NCBI RefSeq assembly: GCF_030316765.1
Contig: NZ_JASZYT010000011.1
Location: 205,800 to 269,799 of the forward strand
Length of the DNA stretch: 64,000 bases
Reading direction: 5' to 3'
Source of the DNA: Variovorax saccharolyticus
Lineage (GTDB): Bacteria > Pseudomonadota > Gammaproteobacteria > Burkholderiales > Burkholderiaceae_C
Of this stretch, positions 14,107 through 27,754 are shown piece by piece. Under the pieces are notes generated by a model. That model was given only the letters and a program-made list of their open reading frames with translations, did no database searches and was not told the origin of the DNA. A program made the position numbers and the translations under genes. Within the stretch, counting starts at the first letter, position 1, and the number at the start of each line of letters is the position of its first letter.

Positions 14107-16428
14107 ATGGTCAAGCGTTCCGGTGTCGATGCAATGGCTGCGGCTTCCCGCGGCCATGCACTGCCATCGCCCGGACTCAAGGAAGCGCCGGTGCTCGAGC
14201 TCATGTGTTCGCACTTCGTGCTGACGCTGGCGGCCAAGCAGGGCCCGCGCTTCAACGTGCGCCGCGACCTCAACGGACTGCTGTCGCTGACCGGGCGCCA
14301 CCTGGTCTGGCCGCTGCCGGTATTGCAACGGTTGCGCGAGTTTCTTGCCCGGCGTTGTCTCGGCAACGAGGTCTGGAAGGGCGTCGAGGACTTCGATGGC
14401 CGCACGCTGCTCGATCGCCACGGCATCTGGCGCGGCCCCTACGAGGAAGGCACGCTGTTCTTCTACCTGGATGAATACGCCAAGGACCAGCCCAAGGACC
14501 TGCTGTCGGTGCTGTCCGTCACGCGCGACTGGCTCACCCATGCGCTGCGCAAGCAGTCGACCCTGGTCGAGAAGAACATCGAAGCGCTGGCCGGCCTGCT
14601 GCAGCTCAACAAGGCCGAGCGCGCGCTGCTGCTCTACGGCACGCTGGCACGCTACCAGCGCGACCTGCGCTCGCTGCTGGTGGAGTTCAAGGTCAACAAC
14701 GCGCCCGAGGCCTATGCCGCGATCGCCGAGGTGGCCGGCGTCAACGCCAGCGAGGTCGGCGAGGCGCTGCGTGCCGGCTCGCGCCTCGAGCGCATCGGGC
14801 TGGTCGAGAACCTGATCTCCGAGCACAACATCACCGACCTGGCCGACCTCATGAAGGTCAGCGAGAAGCTGCCGCCGGTGCTGATGCGCGAGTACCGCGA
14901 CCGCAACGAATTGATGGCCGTCTTCACGCGGCCGTCCGCCAAGAGCAACCTGTCGGTGCAGGACTTCTCCTTTGTCGAGGACGATGCCCAGATGCTGGTG
15001 ACGCTGCTGCGTGCGGCGGTGGCGCGCAAGGAGCCGGGCGTCAACGTGCTGCTCTACGGCCCGCCCGGCACCGGCAAGACCGAACTCGCCAAGGTGGTGG
15101 CGCAGGCCGCGGGCCTGGAATTGTTCGAGGTCGAATATGCCGACCGCGACGGCAACTCGCTGTCGGGCCGCGACCGCTATCGTTCGCTGCAGATCGCCCA
15201 GGTGTTCCTGAAGGGCAGCGAGCAGTCGGCGCTGCTGTTCGATGAGGTCGAGGACGTGTTCCCGCCGATCAGCACCGAGGCGGCCCAGTTGATGGCACGC
15301 GCCGAGCAGATTCCGTCGCCCGCCAGCGGCAGCGTGAGCGGCAAGGCCTGGGTCAACCAGATTCTCGAATCGAACGCGGTGCCGACCTTGTGGGTCACCA
15401 ATCGCATCGAGCAGATCGACCCGGCGTTCCGGCGCCGCTTCGCCTATCACCTCGAACTCAAGTCGCCGCCTCCCGGTGCGCGCGAGCAGCTGGTGCGCAA
15501 GACGCTCGAAGGCGTTTCGGTGTCGGAGGCCTTCACCGCCAAGCTGGCCGGGCGCAAGGGCCTGACGCCGGCGCAGATCCGCACCGCGGTGCGCTTCGCC
15601 GAGCTGGCCATGACCGAGGGCGGCTCGGTCGAGAGCCTGATCGAGCGGCAGCTCAAGAACGCCGATCTCGCGCTCGGCACGCCCGACGGCCCGGGCGCAC
15701 GCCGCAGCGTCACGACCTACGACCTCGACATGCTCAATGTCGAGACCCGATTCGAGATCCCGCGCATCGTCGAGGCGCTGAAGGCGCGCGGCCACGGCAC
15801 CCTGTGTTTCTACGGCGCACCGGGCACCGGCAAGACCGCGCTGGCCGAGCACATCGCCAAGGCCATCGGCCGACCGCTGATCGTCAAGCAGGCGAGCGAC
15901 CTGATGAGCAAGTACGTCGGCGAGACCGAGCAGAACATGGCGGCCATGTTCAAGGAGGCCGAGGCCGAGAAGGCGGTGCTGCTGCTCGACGAGGCCGACA
16001 GCTTCCTGCAGGATCGCCGCGGCGCCCAGCGCACCTACGAGGTGACCGAAGTCAACGAGATGCTGCAAGGCATGGAGCGTTTCGACGGCATCTTCGTGTG
16101 CACCACCAACCTGCTCGACCGGCTCGACCAGGCGGCGCTGCGCCGCTTCACCTTCAAGATCAAGTTCATGCCGCTGACCGCGCAGCAGCGCGAGCGGATG
16201 TTCGTCACAGAGGCGCTGGCCGGCGATGCCGGCTTGCTGACCCCCGAGATCACGCAGCGCCTGGTACGGCTGCCGCAGTTGTGTCCGGGGGACTTCGCTG
16301 CCGTCAAGCGCCAGACCGACATCCTGGCGGTCGAGTTCTCGGCCGCCGAGTTTCTCGATCAGCTCGAAGCAGAGCACCGGATCAAGCCCGAAGTGCGCGA
16401 ATCGCGCGGCATCGGCTTCGTCCAGTAA
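14107..16428 (+). CDS. large protein with two AAA+ ATPase domains
   Basis: This encodes 773 residues. A helical N-terminal domain (~1-290, starting near KEAPVLELMCSHFVLTLAAK) precedes AAA domain 1: Walker A GPPGTGKTE at 318-326, Walker B ALLFDEVEDVFPP. AAA domain 2 follows: Walker A GAPGTGKTA at 570-578, Walker B AVLLLDEADSFLQD, sensor 1 in GIFVCTTNLLD and arginines in LRRFTFKIKF. The second domain, with MSKYVGETEQNM, resembles FtsH/Cdc48-type ATPases. No protease or membrane segment is seen. It is likely a cytosolic remodelling ATPase of unknown target. The start follows the family-like opening MVKRSG; the ribosome site is weak. Confidence 0.8.
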   Translation: MVKRSGVDAMAAASRGHALPSPGLKEAPVLELMCSHFVLTLAAKQGPRFNVRRDLNGLLSLTGRHLVWPLPVLQRLREFLARRCLGNEVWKGVEDFDGRTLLDRHGIWRGPYEEGTLFFYLDEYAKDQPKDLLSVLSVTRDWLTHALRKQSTLVEKNIEALAGLLQLNKAERALLLYGTLARYQRDLRSLLVEFKVNNAPEAYAAIAEVAGVNASEVGEALRAGSRLERIGLVENLISEHNITDLADLMKVSEKLPPVLMREYRDRNELMAVFTRPSAKSNLSVQDFSFVEDDAQMLVTLLRAAVARKEPGVNVLLYGPPGTGKTELAKVVAQAAGLELFEVEYADRDGNSLSGRDRYRSLQIAQVFLKGSEQSALLFDEVEDVFPPISTEAAQLMARAEQIPSPASGSVSGKAWVNQILESNAVPTLWVTNRIEQIDPAFRRRFAYHLELKSPPPGAREQLVRKTLEGVSVSEAFTAKLAGRKGLTPAQIRTAVRFAELAMTEGGSVESLIERQLKNADLALGTPDGPGARRSVTTYDLDMLNVETRFEIPRIVEALKARGHGTLCFYGAPGTGKTALAEHIAKAIGRPLIVKQASDLMSKYVGETEQNMAAMFKEAEAEKAVLLLDEADSFLQDRRGAQRTYEVTEVNEMLQGMERFDGIFVCTTNLLDRLDQAALRRFTFKIKFMPLTAQQRERMFVTEALAGDAGLLTPEITQRLVRLPQLCPGDFAAVKRQTDILAVEFSAAEFLDQLEAEHRIKPEVRESRGIGFVQ

Positions 16429-16478
16429 CAACCCACACAAGAAGAGCGCGGCTGGCCGCGCGCGAGGGAGAGCGTTCG

Positions 16479-18041
16479 ATGAGGAGTGTCCGGCAGAAGG
16501 GCGCGGCGCGGTGCGCCCTGGGCTTTGCGGCTGCGGCGGCGCTGTGCGTGCTGGCCGCGTGCGGCGGGGGTGGTGGCGGCGGCGGTGGTGCGGCATTGCC
16601 GCTGGGCGCGGTGCCGGCGCTGCCCGCGGCGCCTGGGGGCGAGCCGATCGGCTCGTCTGCCAGCCTTGCCGGCCGATGCGCTTCGCCGCGCCTGGGCGTC
16701 GATCCGGACACCGGGGCCGCGTTCCCCGACCAGGTCGGCTCGGTGGCAGCGGAGAAGAACTGGGTCCGGGCCTGGATCGACGAGTCCTACCTCTGGTACT
16801 CCGAAGTGCCGGTGCTGTCGGCTGCCGACTACGCCACCCCGATCGCGTACTTCGACGTGCTCAAGACACCGAAGCTGACCGCGTCGGGCCGGCCCAAGGA
16901 CCGCTTTCACTTCGCCGCCGATACCTCGGCCTACCGCGAGCAGTCGCAGGCCGGCACCCAGGTCGGCTACGGTGTCGAATTCGCCTTCCTGAGCGCTGCG
17001 CCGCCGCGCGATATTCGCGTCGCCTACACCGAGCCGGGCTCGCCGGCCGCGCAAGCCGCGCTCGATCGCGGGCTGAAGCTGATCGGGATCGACGGCATCG
17101 ATGTCGTGGCCGGCACCGAGGTCGCCGCACTCAATGCCGCCCTGGCGCCGACGCGGGCCGGGCAGACGCACAGCTTCAGGCTGCAGTCCGGCGACGGCAG
17201 CGTGCGCGCCGTCACCCTGAGCTCGACCCAGGTCGCGCGCATGCCGGTGCAGAACGTGAAGACCATCGCCACGGCCACCGGTGCCGTCGGCTACCTCTTG
17301 TTCAACGACCATGTGGGCGCGGCGGAAGGGCCATTGATCGCGGCGGTCAATGCGCTCAAGGCGGCGTCCGTCAGCGACCTCGTGATCGACATGCGCTACA
17401 ACGGCGGCGGCCTGCTCGAAGTGGCGAGCGAGCTGGCCTTCATGGTCGCCACGCCCGAGGCCACGAACGGCACCGTGTTCGAGCGGTTGAAGTTCAACGA
17501 CAGGAACCCGTTCGGCCTCAGGAACAACGAGATGAACCTGCCCTTCTACGGGACCACGCGCGGCTACACCACGACCGCAGGGGACCCGCTGCCCCAGCTG
17601 GGCCTGTCGCGCGTCACGGTGCTGGCCGGGCCGGACACCTGCTCGGCCAGCGAATCGGTCGTCAACGGACTGCGCGGCGTCGGCATCACCGTGAACCTGG
17701 TCGGCGCCGGCACCTGCGGCAAGCCCTACGGATTCTTTCCGCAGGACAACTGCGGAACGACCTATTTCGCGATCCAGTTCCAGGGCGTGAACCAGCTGGG
17801 CTTCGGCGACTACGGCGATGGCTTCGCGCCGACCTGCGCGGTGGCCGATGACTTCGATCATGCGCTGGGCGATCCGGCCGAGGCCCGGCTGGCTGCGGCG
17901 CTGGCGCTGCGCAGCACCGGCGCCTGCCCGGCGGCCCCGGTGAGCAAGTCGGCACAGGCGCTCGGCAAGGCCGAGGCCGCCGGCATCGGCTACCTGCTGC
18001 GTCCGCCGGCGCGGGAGAGCCGCATCCTCGCCCGCCCCTAG
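16479..18041 (+). CDS. S41-family (tail-specific-like) peptidase, lipoprotein
   Basis: This encodes 520 residues with a lipoprotein signal: basic start, hydrophobic core and lipobox LAAC with Cys28, followed by a glycine run and a Pro/Ala linker. A PDZ-like domain (~165-260, VGYGVEFAFL, GSPAAQAALDRGLKLIGI) precedes the catalytic domain: GAVGYLLFNDHVG, DLVIDMRYNGGGLLEVAS, DTCSASESVVNGL with the probable nucleophilic Ser, and GTCGKPYG with the probable general-base Lys. Several cysteines suggest disulphides in the envelope. GGGAGAG-like purines precede the ATG. The substrate is unknown. The gene runs alone and converges on recQ. Confidence 0.85.
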   Translation: MRSVRQKGAARCALGFAAAAALCVLAACGGGGGGGGGAALPLGAVPALPAAPGGEPIGSSASLAGRCASPRLGVDPDTGAAFPDQVGSVAAEKNWVRAWIDESYLWYSEVPVLSAADYATPIAYFDVLKTPKLTASGRPKDRFHFAADTSAYREQSQAGTQVGYGVEFAFLSAAPPRDIRVAYTEPGSPAAQAALDRGLKLIGIDGIDVVAGTEVAALNAALAPTRAGQTHSFRLQSGDGSVRAVTLSSTQVARMPVQNVKTIATATGAVGYLLFNDHVGAAEGPLIAAVNALKAASVSDLVIDMRYNGGGLLEVASELAFMVATPEATNGTVFERLKFNDRNPFGLRNNEMNLPFYGTTRGYTTTAGDPLPQLGLSRVTVLAGPDTCSASESVVNGLRGVGITVNLVGAGTCGKPYGFFPQDNCGTTYFAIQFQGVNQLGFGDYGDGFAPTCAVADDFDHALGDPAEARLAAALALRSTGACPAAPVSKSAQALGKAEAAGIGYLLRPPARESRILARP

Positions 18042-18082
18042 TGCGGTTCGGTGCGGTCCGGCGGCGAGGCGCTGCGGGGCCG

Positions 18083-19963
<1,881 letters not shown>

Positions 19964-20134
19964 GGGAATTGCTCTGGTTTTGGGAATGCGCCGCAGCCCG
20001 CCATCGGTCCAGCCGCCGCCGTTCTGCCGGGACGCAGCGCGCACCTCCCGTGCGCGCGACGGCCATTGTCTCCGAAGGCGGCGGCGCGGGCTGGCACAGC
20101 GCTTGCAACTCATACGTTTCGTTGCGAGATTCCC

Positions 20135-20144
20135 TGTATAGACA
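20135..20144. promoter_or_regulatory. HutC-like operator, imperfect
   Basis: TGTATAGACA, one base off a perfect inverted repeat. The same core with the same G appears before hutH at 23806. It is a probable secondary binding site for the GntR-type repressor encoded at 22971. Confidence 0.45.
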
Positions 20145-20224
20145 TCTTTTTGGTGCAGAAAACCCCTTGGCGCGCATCGGCGCAGGGCGAGAAGCACTTG
20201 ATCCGGGACCGTGTTCCGGGTTAA

Positions 20225-20238
20225 CCTGTATATACAGG
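20225..20238. promoter_or_regulatory. HutC operator, perfect palindrome
   Basis: CCTGTATATACAGG is a perfect 14-base inverted repeat of the type bound by HutC, a GntR-family repressor released by urocanate. It is placed before the transporter genes that open the hut cluster, so transport would be induced together with catabolism. Confidence 0.65.
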
Positions 20239-20336
20239 ACTAACGCTGCGATTGAAACTCGGCGCCGTGCTGGATCCCGCACTTCACGCGGACTGGCGAG
20301 CCGAGAACTTCTTTGAAACGCAACAGGAGAACCTTG

Positions 20337-21293
20337 ATGGTCAAGACGGTAGCAAGAATCGCCTCGCTGGCAGTCGCAGGCGCGTGCATCGCGGCGAGCG
20401 CCCACGCCCAGGAAACCAAGATCACCCTCGGCATGTCCGGCTGGACGGGCTTCGCGCCGCTGACGCTGGCCGACAAGGCCGGCATCTTCAAGAAGAACGG
20501 CCTCGAGGTCGACCTGCGCATGATCCCGCAGAAGGACCGCCACCTGGCGCTGGCCTCGGGCGCGATCCAGTGCGCGGCCACCACGGTGGAGACCCATGTC
20601 GCCTGGAACGCCAACGGCGTGCCGATCGTGCAGATCTTCCAGATGGACAAGTCCTACGGCGCCGACGGCATCGCAGTGCGCAACGACATCAAGAACTTCG
20701 CCGACCTCAAGGGCAAGTCGATCGGCGTCAGCGCCCCGGGCACCGCGCCGTACTTCGGCCTGGCCTGGATGCTCAGCAAGAACGGCATGGGCATGAAGGA
20801 CGTCAAGCTGGTCTCGCTCGAGCCGCAGCCCGCCGCACAGGCCTTCGTGGCCGGCCAGAACGACGCCGCCATGACCTACGAACCCTATCTGTCGACCGTG
20901 CGCGCCAACCCTGCCGCCGGCAAGATCCTCGCCACCACGCTCGACTACCCGATGGTGATGGACACCGTGGGCTGCGCGCCGACCTGGCTCAAGGCCAACG
21001 CCAAGGCCGCCCAGGCGCTGACCAATTCGTACTTCGAGGCGCTCGAGATGATCAAGGCCGACCCGGCCAAGGCGAACGAGATCATGGGCGCGGCGGTCAA
21101 GCAGACCGGCGAGCAGTTCGCCAAGTCGTCGTCCAACCTGCGCTGGTCGGACAAGGCGGCCAACCAGAAGTTCTTCGCCAACGACCTCGTGCCCTTCATG
21201 AAGGACGCGCAGGTGATCCTGCTGGAGTCGGGCGTGATCCGCAAGGCGCCGGACGACCTGAACGCGACCTTCGACACCAGCTTCATCAAGTAA
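20337..21293 (+). CDS. ABC transporter substrate-binding protein, NitT/TauT type, hut-linked
   Basis: This encodes 318 residues starting at the ATG at 20337, with AGGAG seven bases upstream. A Sec signal peptide (VKTVARIASLAVAGACIAAS, cut after AHA) precedes a periplasmic binding protein of the NMT1/SsuA-like fold: GMSGWTGFAPLTLADKAGIF, ASGAIQCAATTVETHV, GKSIGVSAPGTAPYFGLAWM, NDAAMTYEPYLS. Family members bind nitrate, sulfonates, pyrimidine precursors and similar compounds. Here the place at the head of a hut cluster, behind a HutC operator, suggests histidine, urocanate or a related imidazole. That specificity is inferred from context. Confidence 0.85.
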   Translation: MVKTVARIASLAVAGACIAASAHAQETKITLGMSGWTGFAPLTLADKAGIFKKNGLEVDLRMIPQKDRHLALASGAIQCAATTVETHVAWNANGVPIVQIFQMDKSYGADGIAVRNDIKNFADLKGKSIGVSAPGTAPYFGLAWMLSKNGMGMKDVKLVSLEPQPAAQAFVAGQNDAAMTYEPYLSTVRANPAAGKILATTLDYPMVMDTVGCAPTWLKANAKAAQALTNSYFEALEMIKADPAKANEIMGAAVKQTGEQFAKSSSNLRWSDKAANQKFFANDLVPFMKDAQVILLESGVIRKAPDDLNATFDTSFIK

Positions 21294-21309
21294 GCAGAGC
21301 GAGATCACC

Positions 21310-22169
21310 ATGAGCGCGACGCCTGTCATGACCTCATCCAAGCCGGTGCAAGCAGCGGTGCCGGCCGCATCGACGGCGCCGCGGCGGCGCCGTGCGCTGG
21401 CGCCGCTGGAGCCCGTCGGCGCGCGGGCGCGCTGGCTGCTCGGCGTCGGTTTCTTCGTGCTGTTCGTCGCGGTCTGGGCCTTCTTCACGCTCGGCGGCTT
21501 CGTGTCGCCGACCTTCCTGGCCAGCCCGGTCACGATGGTCAAGGAAGCGGTGCTGCTCTTCACCGAGTACAACTTCAGCCACGACATCGGCATGACCGTC
21601 TGGCGGGTGTTCGGCGGCTTCGTGCTGGCCACCGTGGTGGCGGTGCCGCTGGGCATCGCGATGGGCACCTGGAAGGGCGTCGAGGCCTTCTTCGAGCCCT
21701 TCGTCTCGTTCTGCCGCTACCTGCCGGCCTCGGCCTTCATTCCGCTGCTGATCCTGTGGGCCGGCATCGGCGAGACGCAGAAGCTGCTGGTGATCTTCAT
21801 CGGCTCGGTGTTCCAGATCACGCTGATGGTGGCGGTCACGGTGGGCAGCGCGCGGCGCGACCTGGTCGAGGCCGCCTACACGCTGGGGGCCAACAGCCGC
21901 GGCATCGTGCTGCGGGTGCTGATCCCGGGCGCCGCCCCGGGCATCGCCGAGACTCTGCGCCTGGTGCTGGGCTGGGCCTGGACCTATGTGATCGTGGCCG
22001 AGCTGATCGGCTCGTCGTCGGGCATCGGCCACATGATCACCGACAGCCAGGCGCTGCTCAATACCGGCCAGATCATCTTCGGCATCATCGTCATCGGCAT
22101 CATCGGGCTGATCTCCGACTTTGCCTTCAAGGCGCTCAACCGCCGACTCTTCGCCTGGAGCACGATCTG

Positions 22170-22170
<1 letters not shown>
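21310..22170 (+). CDS. ABC transporter permease, NitT/TauT type, hut-linked
   Basis: This encodes 286 residues with about six membrane segments and the cytoplasmic EAA-type loop (VEAAYTLGANSRGIVLRVLI) near residue 200 that contacts the ATPase. Other family-like text is GMTVWRVFGGFVLATVVAVP, LPASAFIPLLILWAGIGETQ and YVIVAELIGSSSGIGHMI. The N-terminal ~35 residues are polar and Ala/Pro-rich. The stop codon shares one base with the start of the ATPase gene, so the two are translationally coupled. Confidence 0.9.
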
Positions 22171-22949
<779 letters not shown>

Positions 22950-22970
22950 CCCGCACACCCGAAAGACCGC

Positions 22971-23771
22971 ATGACCGCCGCCTCCCTTCGCAAAGCCTCC
23001 GACGTCCGCCCGCCCGTCTTCAAGACGGCGGCGCCGGCGGGCGGCGCTCCGGCGCTGGCGCTCTACGAGCAGGTCAAGGTCTTCATCACCCACAAGATCC
23101 AGGACGGCTCCTGGCCGGCCGGCCACAAGCTGCCGTCGGAGAGCGAACTGGTGGCGCAGTTCGGCGTGGCCCGCATGACGGTCAACCGCGCGCTGCGCGA
23201 ACTGGTGGAGCAGGGACGCATCGTGCGCGCGGCCGGCGTCGGCAGCTTCGTCGCCGAGGACAAGCCGCAGTCGACGCTGCTGCAGATCGCCAACATCGCG
23301 AGCGAGATCCGCGCGCGCGGCCACGACTACCGCTGCGAGTTCCTGGTGGCCGAGCGGGTCGCGGCCTCGCCCGATGTCGCGGTGTGGCTCGACCTCCGGC
23401 CCGGCGAGTCGGTGTTCCACGCGGTCTGCCTGCACCTGGAGAACGAAGTCCCGGTGCAGCTCGAAGACCGCTACGTCAATCCACGCGTGGTGCCCGACTT
23501 CCTCGACCAGGATTTCTCCGTGCTGCCGCCCAGCGAGTACCTGGTGCGCAACGTTCCCTTCGACCAGATCGAGCACGTGGTCGACGCGGTGCTGCCCAGC
23601 GCCGAGCAGGCCGAGCGGCTCGACATGGCGGCGAGCGACCCCTGCCTGCTCCTGACCCGCCGCACCTGGACCCGCGGCGTGCCGGTGACCGTGGTGCGCT
23701 GCCTGCACCCCGCCTCGCGCTACCGACTGGGCAGCCGCTTCCGATCCGACGGCAACCCCACCTTTGGCTGA
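22971..23771 (+). CDS. hutC: histidine utilization repressor HutC (GntR family)
   Basis: This encodes 266 residues. A GntR winged helix lies at ~30-95 (LYEQVKVFITHKIQDGSWPA, SELVAQFGVARMTVNRALRE) and the C-terminal UTRA effector domain follows (ASEIRARGHDYRCEFLVAER, VFHAVCLHLENEVPVQLEDR, YVNPRVVPDFLDQDF, RRTWTRGVPVTVVRCLHP). The UTRA text is typical of HutC, which is released by urocanate. It sits between the transporter genes and hutH, and its cognate palindromes are visible before both. An N-terminal extension of about 25 residues is Ala/Pro-rich. Confidence 0.92.
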   Translation: MTAASLRKASDVRPPVFKTAAPAGGAPALALYEQVKVFITHKIQDGSWPAGHKLPSESELVAQFGVARMTVNRALRELVEQGRIVRAAGVGSFVAEDKPQSTLLQIANIASEIRARGHDYRCEFLVAERVAASPDVAVWLDLRPGESVFHAVCLHLENEVPVQLEDRYVNPRVVPDFLDQDFSVLPPSEYLVRNVPFDQIEHVVDAVLPSAEQAERLDMAASDPCLLLTRRTWTRGVPVTVVRCLHPASRYRLGSRFRSDGNPTFG

Positions 23772-23805
23772 GCGCACGAGGCGCCCCCGATTTTCGACGG
23801 ACCTA

Positions 23806-23819
23806 CTTGTATAGACAGG
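23806..23819. promoter_or_regulatory. HutC operator before hutH
   Basis: CTTGTATAGACAGG, an imperfect inverted repeat sharing the TGTATAGACA core with the site at 20135. It lies within 25 bases of the hutH start, so the catabolic genes probably have their own HutC-controlled promoter between hutC and hutH. Confidence 0.6.
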
Positions 23820-23828
23820 ATGACTGAC

Positions 23829-25382
23829 ATGAGCCACGCAACTTCCACCTCCGACGCACCCCTCGTGCTCACGCCGGGCGAGGTCGATCTCGCGGCGCTG
23901 CGCCGCGTGCACGCGGGCGGCGTGCAACTGGCGCTGGACCCCGCCTCGCGTGCCGGCCTGCTGGCCGCCCAGGCCACGGTGCGCCGCATCGTCGATGCCG
24001 GCGCGGTGGTCTACGGCATCAACACCGGCTTCGGCAAGCTGGCCCAGACCACGATCCCGGCCGAACGTCTGGCCGAACTGCAGCGCAACCTGGTGCTGTC
24101 GCACAGCGCCGGCACCGGCGAGCCGCTGCCAGCCGGCGTCGTGCGGCTGGTGCTGGCGACCAAGGCCGTGAGCCTGGCGCGCGGCCATTCCGGCGTGCGG
24201 CCCGAGCTGGTCGAAACGCTGCTGGCGCTGCACAACGCCGGGCTGCTGCCGCGCATTCCCTCCAAGGGCTCGGTCGGCGCCTCTGGCGACCTCGCGCCGC
24301 TCGCCCACCTGGCCTGCGTGCTGATCGGCGAGGGCGAGGTCACGGCGCCCGACGGCGAGGTCATCGGCGGCGCTGACGCGCTGCGCCGCATCGGCCTCGA
24401 GCCCTTCGTGCTCGGTCCCAAGGAAGGGCTGGCGCTGTTGAACGGCACGCAGGTGTCGACCGCGCTGGCGCTGGCCGGCCTGTTCGGCGCCGAGGACGTG
24501 TTCGCGGCCGGCCTCATGGCGGGTGCGCTGTCGCTCGAGGCGATCCAGGGCTCGATCAAGCCCTTCGATGCCCGCATCCACGCGGCGCGCGGCCAGCCGG
24601 GGCAGATCGCGGTGGCCGGTGCGGTGCGCGAGCTGCTGGAGGGCAGCGAGATCGTTCCCTCGCATGCCGACTGCGGCCGCGTGCAGGACCCGTACTCGAT
24701 CCGCTGCGTGCCGCAGGTGATGGGCGCCTGCCTCGACAACCTCGCGCATGCCGCGCGCGTGCTGCGCATCGAGGCCAACGCGGCCTCCGACAACCCGCTG
24801 GTCTTCGACAACGGCGACGTCATTTCCGGCGGCAACTTCCACGCCGAGCCGGTGGCCTTCGCGGCCGACATCATCGCGCTGTCGATCAGCGAGATCGGCG
24901 CGATCTCCGAACGCCGCATGGCGCTGCTGCTCGACAGCGGCCTGTCGGGCCTGCCGCCCTTCCTGGTGCGCGACGGCGGCGTCAACTCCGGCTTCATGAT
25001 CGCGCAGGTCACGGCCGCGGCGCTGGCGTCGGAGAACAAGTCGCTGGCCCATCCGGCCAGCGTCGACAGCCTGCCGACATCCGCCAACCAGGAGGACCAT
25101 GTGTCGATGGCCACCTTCGCGGGCCGGCGCCTGGCCGAGATGGTCGAGAACACCGCGGTGGTCGTGGGCATCGAGGCGATGGCGGCCGCGCAAGGCATCG
25201 AACTCAAGCGCGGCCCGAAGAGCTCGAAAACCCTGGAAGCCGAATTCGCCGCCATCCGCGAGCGCGTTCCCTTCATCGATCAGGACATCTTCTTCGCACC
25301 GACCATCGAAGCCATGCGCACCTGGGCGCGCCAGAGCCGGTGGCCCGATGCCGTGCGATCCATCCTCCCCAGCCACGCCTGA
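23829..25382 (+). CDS. hutH: histidine ammonia-lyase
   Basis: This encodes 517 residues from the ATG at 23829, which has AGGA eight bases upstream; an in-frame ATG nine bases earlier overlaps the operator. It deaminates L-histidine to urocanate. The MIO prosthetic group forms from Ala151-Ser152-Gly153 in SVGASGDLAPLAHL. The active-site tyrosine is in VYGINTGFGKL (Tyr62). Also seen are EGLALLNGTQVSTALA, QDPYSIRCVPQV, ASDNPLVF and TSANQEDHVSM. The length is normal for the family (about 510). First enzyme of the pathway; a separate HutC site precedes it. Confidence 0.97.
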   Translation: MSHATSTSDAPLVLTPGEVDLAALRRVHAGGVQLALDPASRAGLLAAQATVRRIVDAGAVVYGINTGFGKLAQTTIPAERLAELQRNLVLSHSAGTGEPLPAGVVRLVLATKAVSLARGHSGVRPELVETLLALHNAGLLPRIPSKGSVGASGDLAPLAHLACVLIGEGEVTAPDGEVIGGADALRRIGLEPFVLGPKEGLALLNGTQVSTALALAGLFGAEDVFAAGLMAGALSLEAIQGSIKPFDARIHAARGQPGQIAVAGAVRELLEGSEIVPSHADCGRVQDPYSIRCVPQVMGACLDNLAHAARVLRIEANAASDNPLVFDNGDVISGGNFHAEPVAFAADIIALSISEIGAISERRMALLLDSGLSGLPPFLVRDGGVNSGFMIAQVTAAALASENKSLAHPASVDSLPTSANQEDHVSMATFAGRRLAEMVENTAVVVGIEAMAAAQGIELKRGPKSSKTLEAEFAAIRERVPFIDQDIFFAPTIEAMRTWARQSRWPDAVRSILPSHA

Positions 25383-25420
25383 TTCAACGATCAAGTTCCG
25401 ACATCGAAAGGACACTCGCC

Positions 25421-27139
<1,719 letters not shown>

Positions 27140-27158
27140 GCCGCGCGAGGCGCCGGAA

Positions 27159-27749
27159 GTGACATTGCATCGCTTCGACATCGTCTCGCTGTCCGCCGCC
27201 CCGTGGAAGAACGGTGGCGGCGTGACGCGCGAGATCGTCTGCTCGCCGCCGGGCGCGGGCATGGACGGCTTCGACTGGCGCGTCAGCATCGCGACCATCG
27301 ACAAGCCCGGGCCGTTCTCGGCCTTTGCCGGCGTGGACCGCGTGATCATGCTGCTGGACGGCGCCGGCGTCCGTCTTCGTTCGCAGGACGGGCGCATCGA
27401 CCACCGGCTCGAAGTCCCGCATGCGCCCTTCGCCTTCGGCGGCGATGTGGCGCTGGATTGCGAACTGCTCGGCGGCCCGTCGACGGACTTCAATGTGATG
27501 TCGCGACACGGCCGCCTGCGCGCCGACCTGCGCGTGCTGCACGAGGGCGGGGACATCGCGCCGGTCGAGCGCGGCCTGCTGCTGGCACTGCACGGCCGCT
27601 GGCAATTGAACGGCATCGATTGCGCGCCGGCCACCGGCCTCTGGTGGGACGGCGAGACACGGGCATGGCAAGCGACCACCCTCGACACCGGCGCTGCCTT
27701 GGTCGCGGTGCGGCTCGAACCCTCGACAAACACAAGCTGCGGCGACTGA
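27159..27749 (+). CDS. hutD: HutD family protein
   Basis: This encodes 196 residues from a GTG start. It has the HutD/Ves cupin-like pattern: PWKNGGGVTREIVCSPPGAG, DWRVSIATIDKPGPFSAFAG, DRVIMLLDGAGVRL. HutD is a conserved accessory protein of hut clusters thought to limit pathway flux or clear an intermediate. Its exact reaction is not settled. Its place between hutU and hutI, 19 bases after hutU, supports the call. Confidence 0.85.
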   Translation: MTLHRFDIVSLSAAPWKNGGGVTREIVCSPPGAGMDGFDWRVSIATIDKPGPFSAFAGVDRVIMLLDGAGVRLRSQDGRIDHRLEVPHAPFAFGGDVALDCELLGGPSTDFNVMSRHGRLRADLRVLHEGGDIAPVERGLLLALHGRWQLNGIDCAPATGLWWDGETRAWQATTLDTGAALVAVRLEPSTNTSCGD

Positions 27750-27754
27750 AGACC

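Larger units (their letters stand above)
19964..20336. promoter_or_regulatory. divergent recQ / hut-transporter regulatory region
   Basis: This 373-base spacer holds two HutC-type sites (20135-20144 and 20225-20238). The perfect palindrome is about 100 bases before the transporter start, a normal place for repression of the operon promoter. The imperfect one lies nearer recQ. TTGATC at 20198 with a 17-base spacing to TTAACC could be a weak promoter overlapping the second site. The remainder shows no gene. Confidence 0.45.

Noticed and set aside
12787..16596. 1269-codon open frame on the minus strand spanning threonine dehydratase and the AAA gene
   Set aside because: Only the 12787-13986 part reads as a protein family. 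The rest is the antisense of the AAA ATPase, with the Arg/Gln/His-rich look of high-GC shadow frames.
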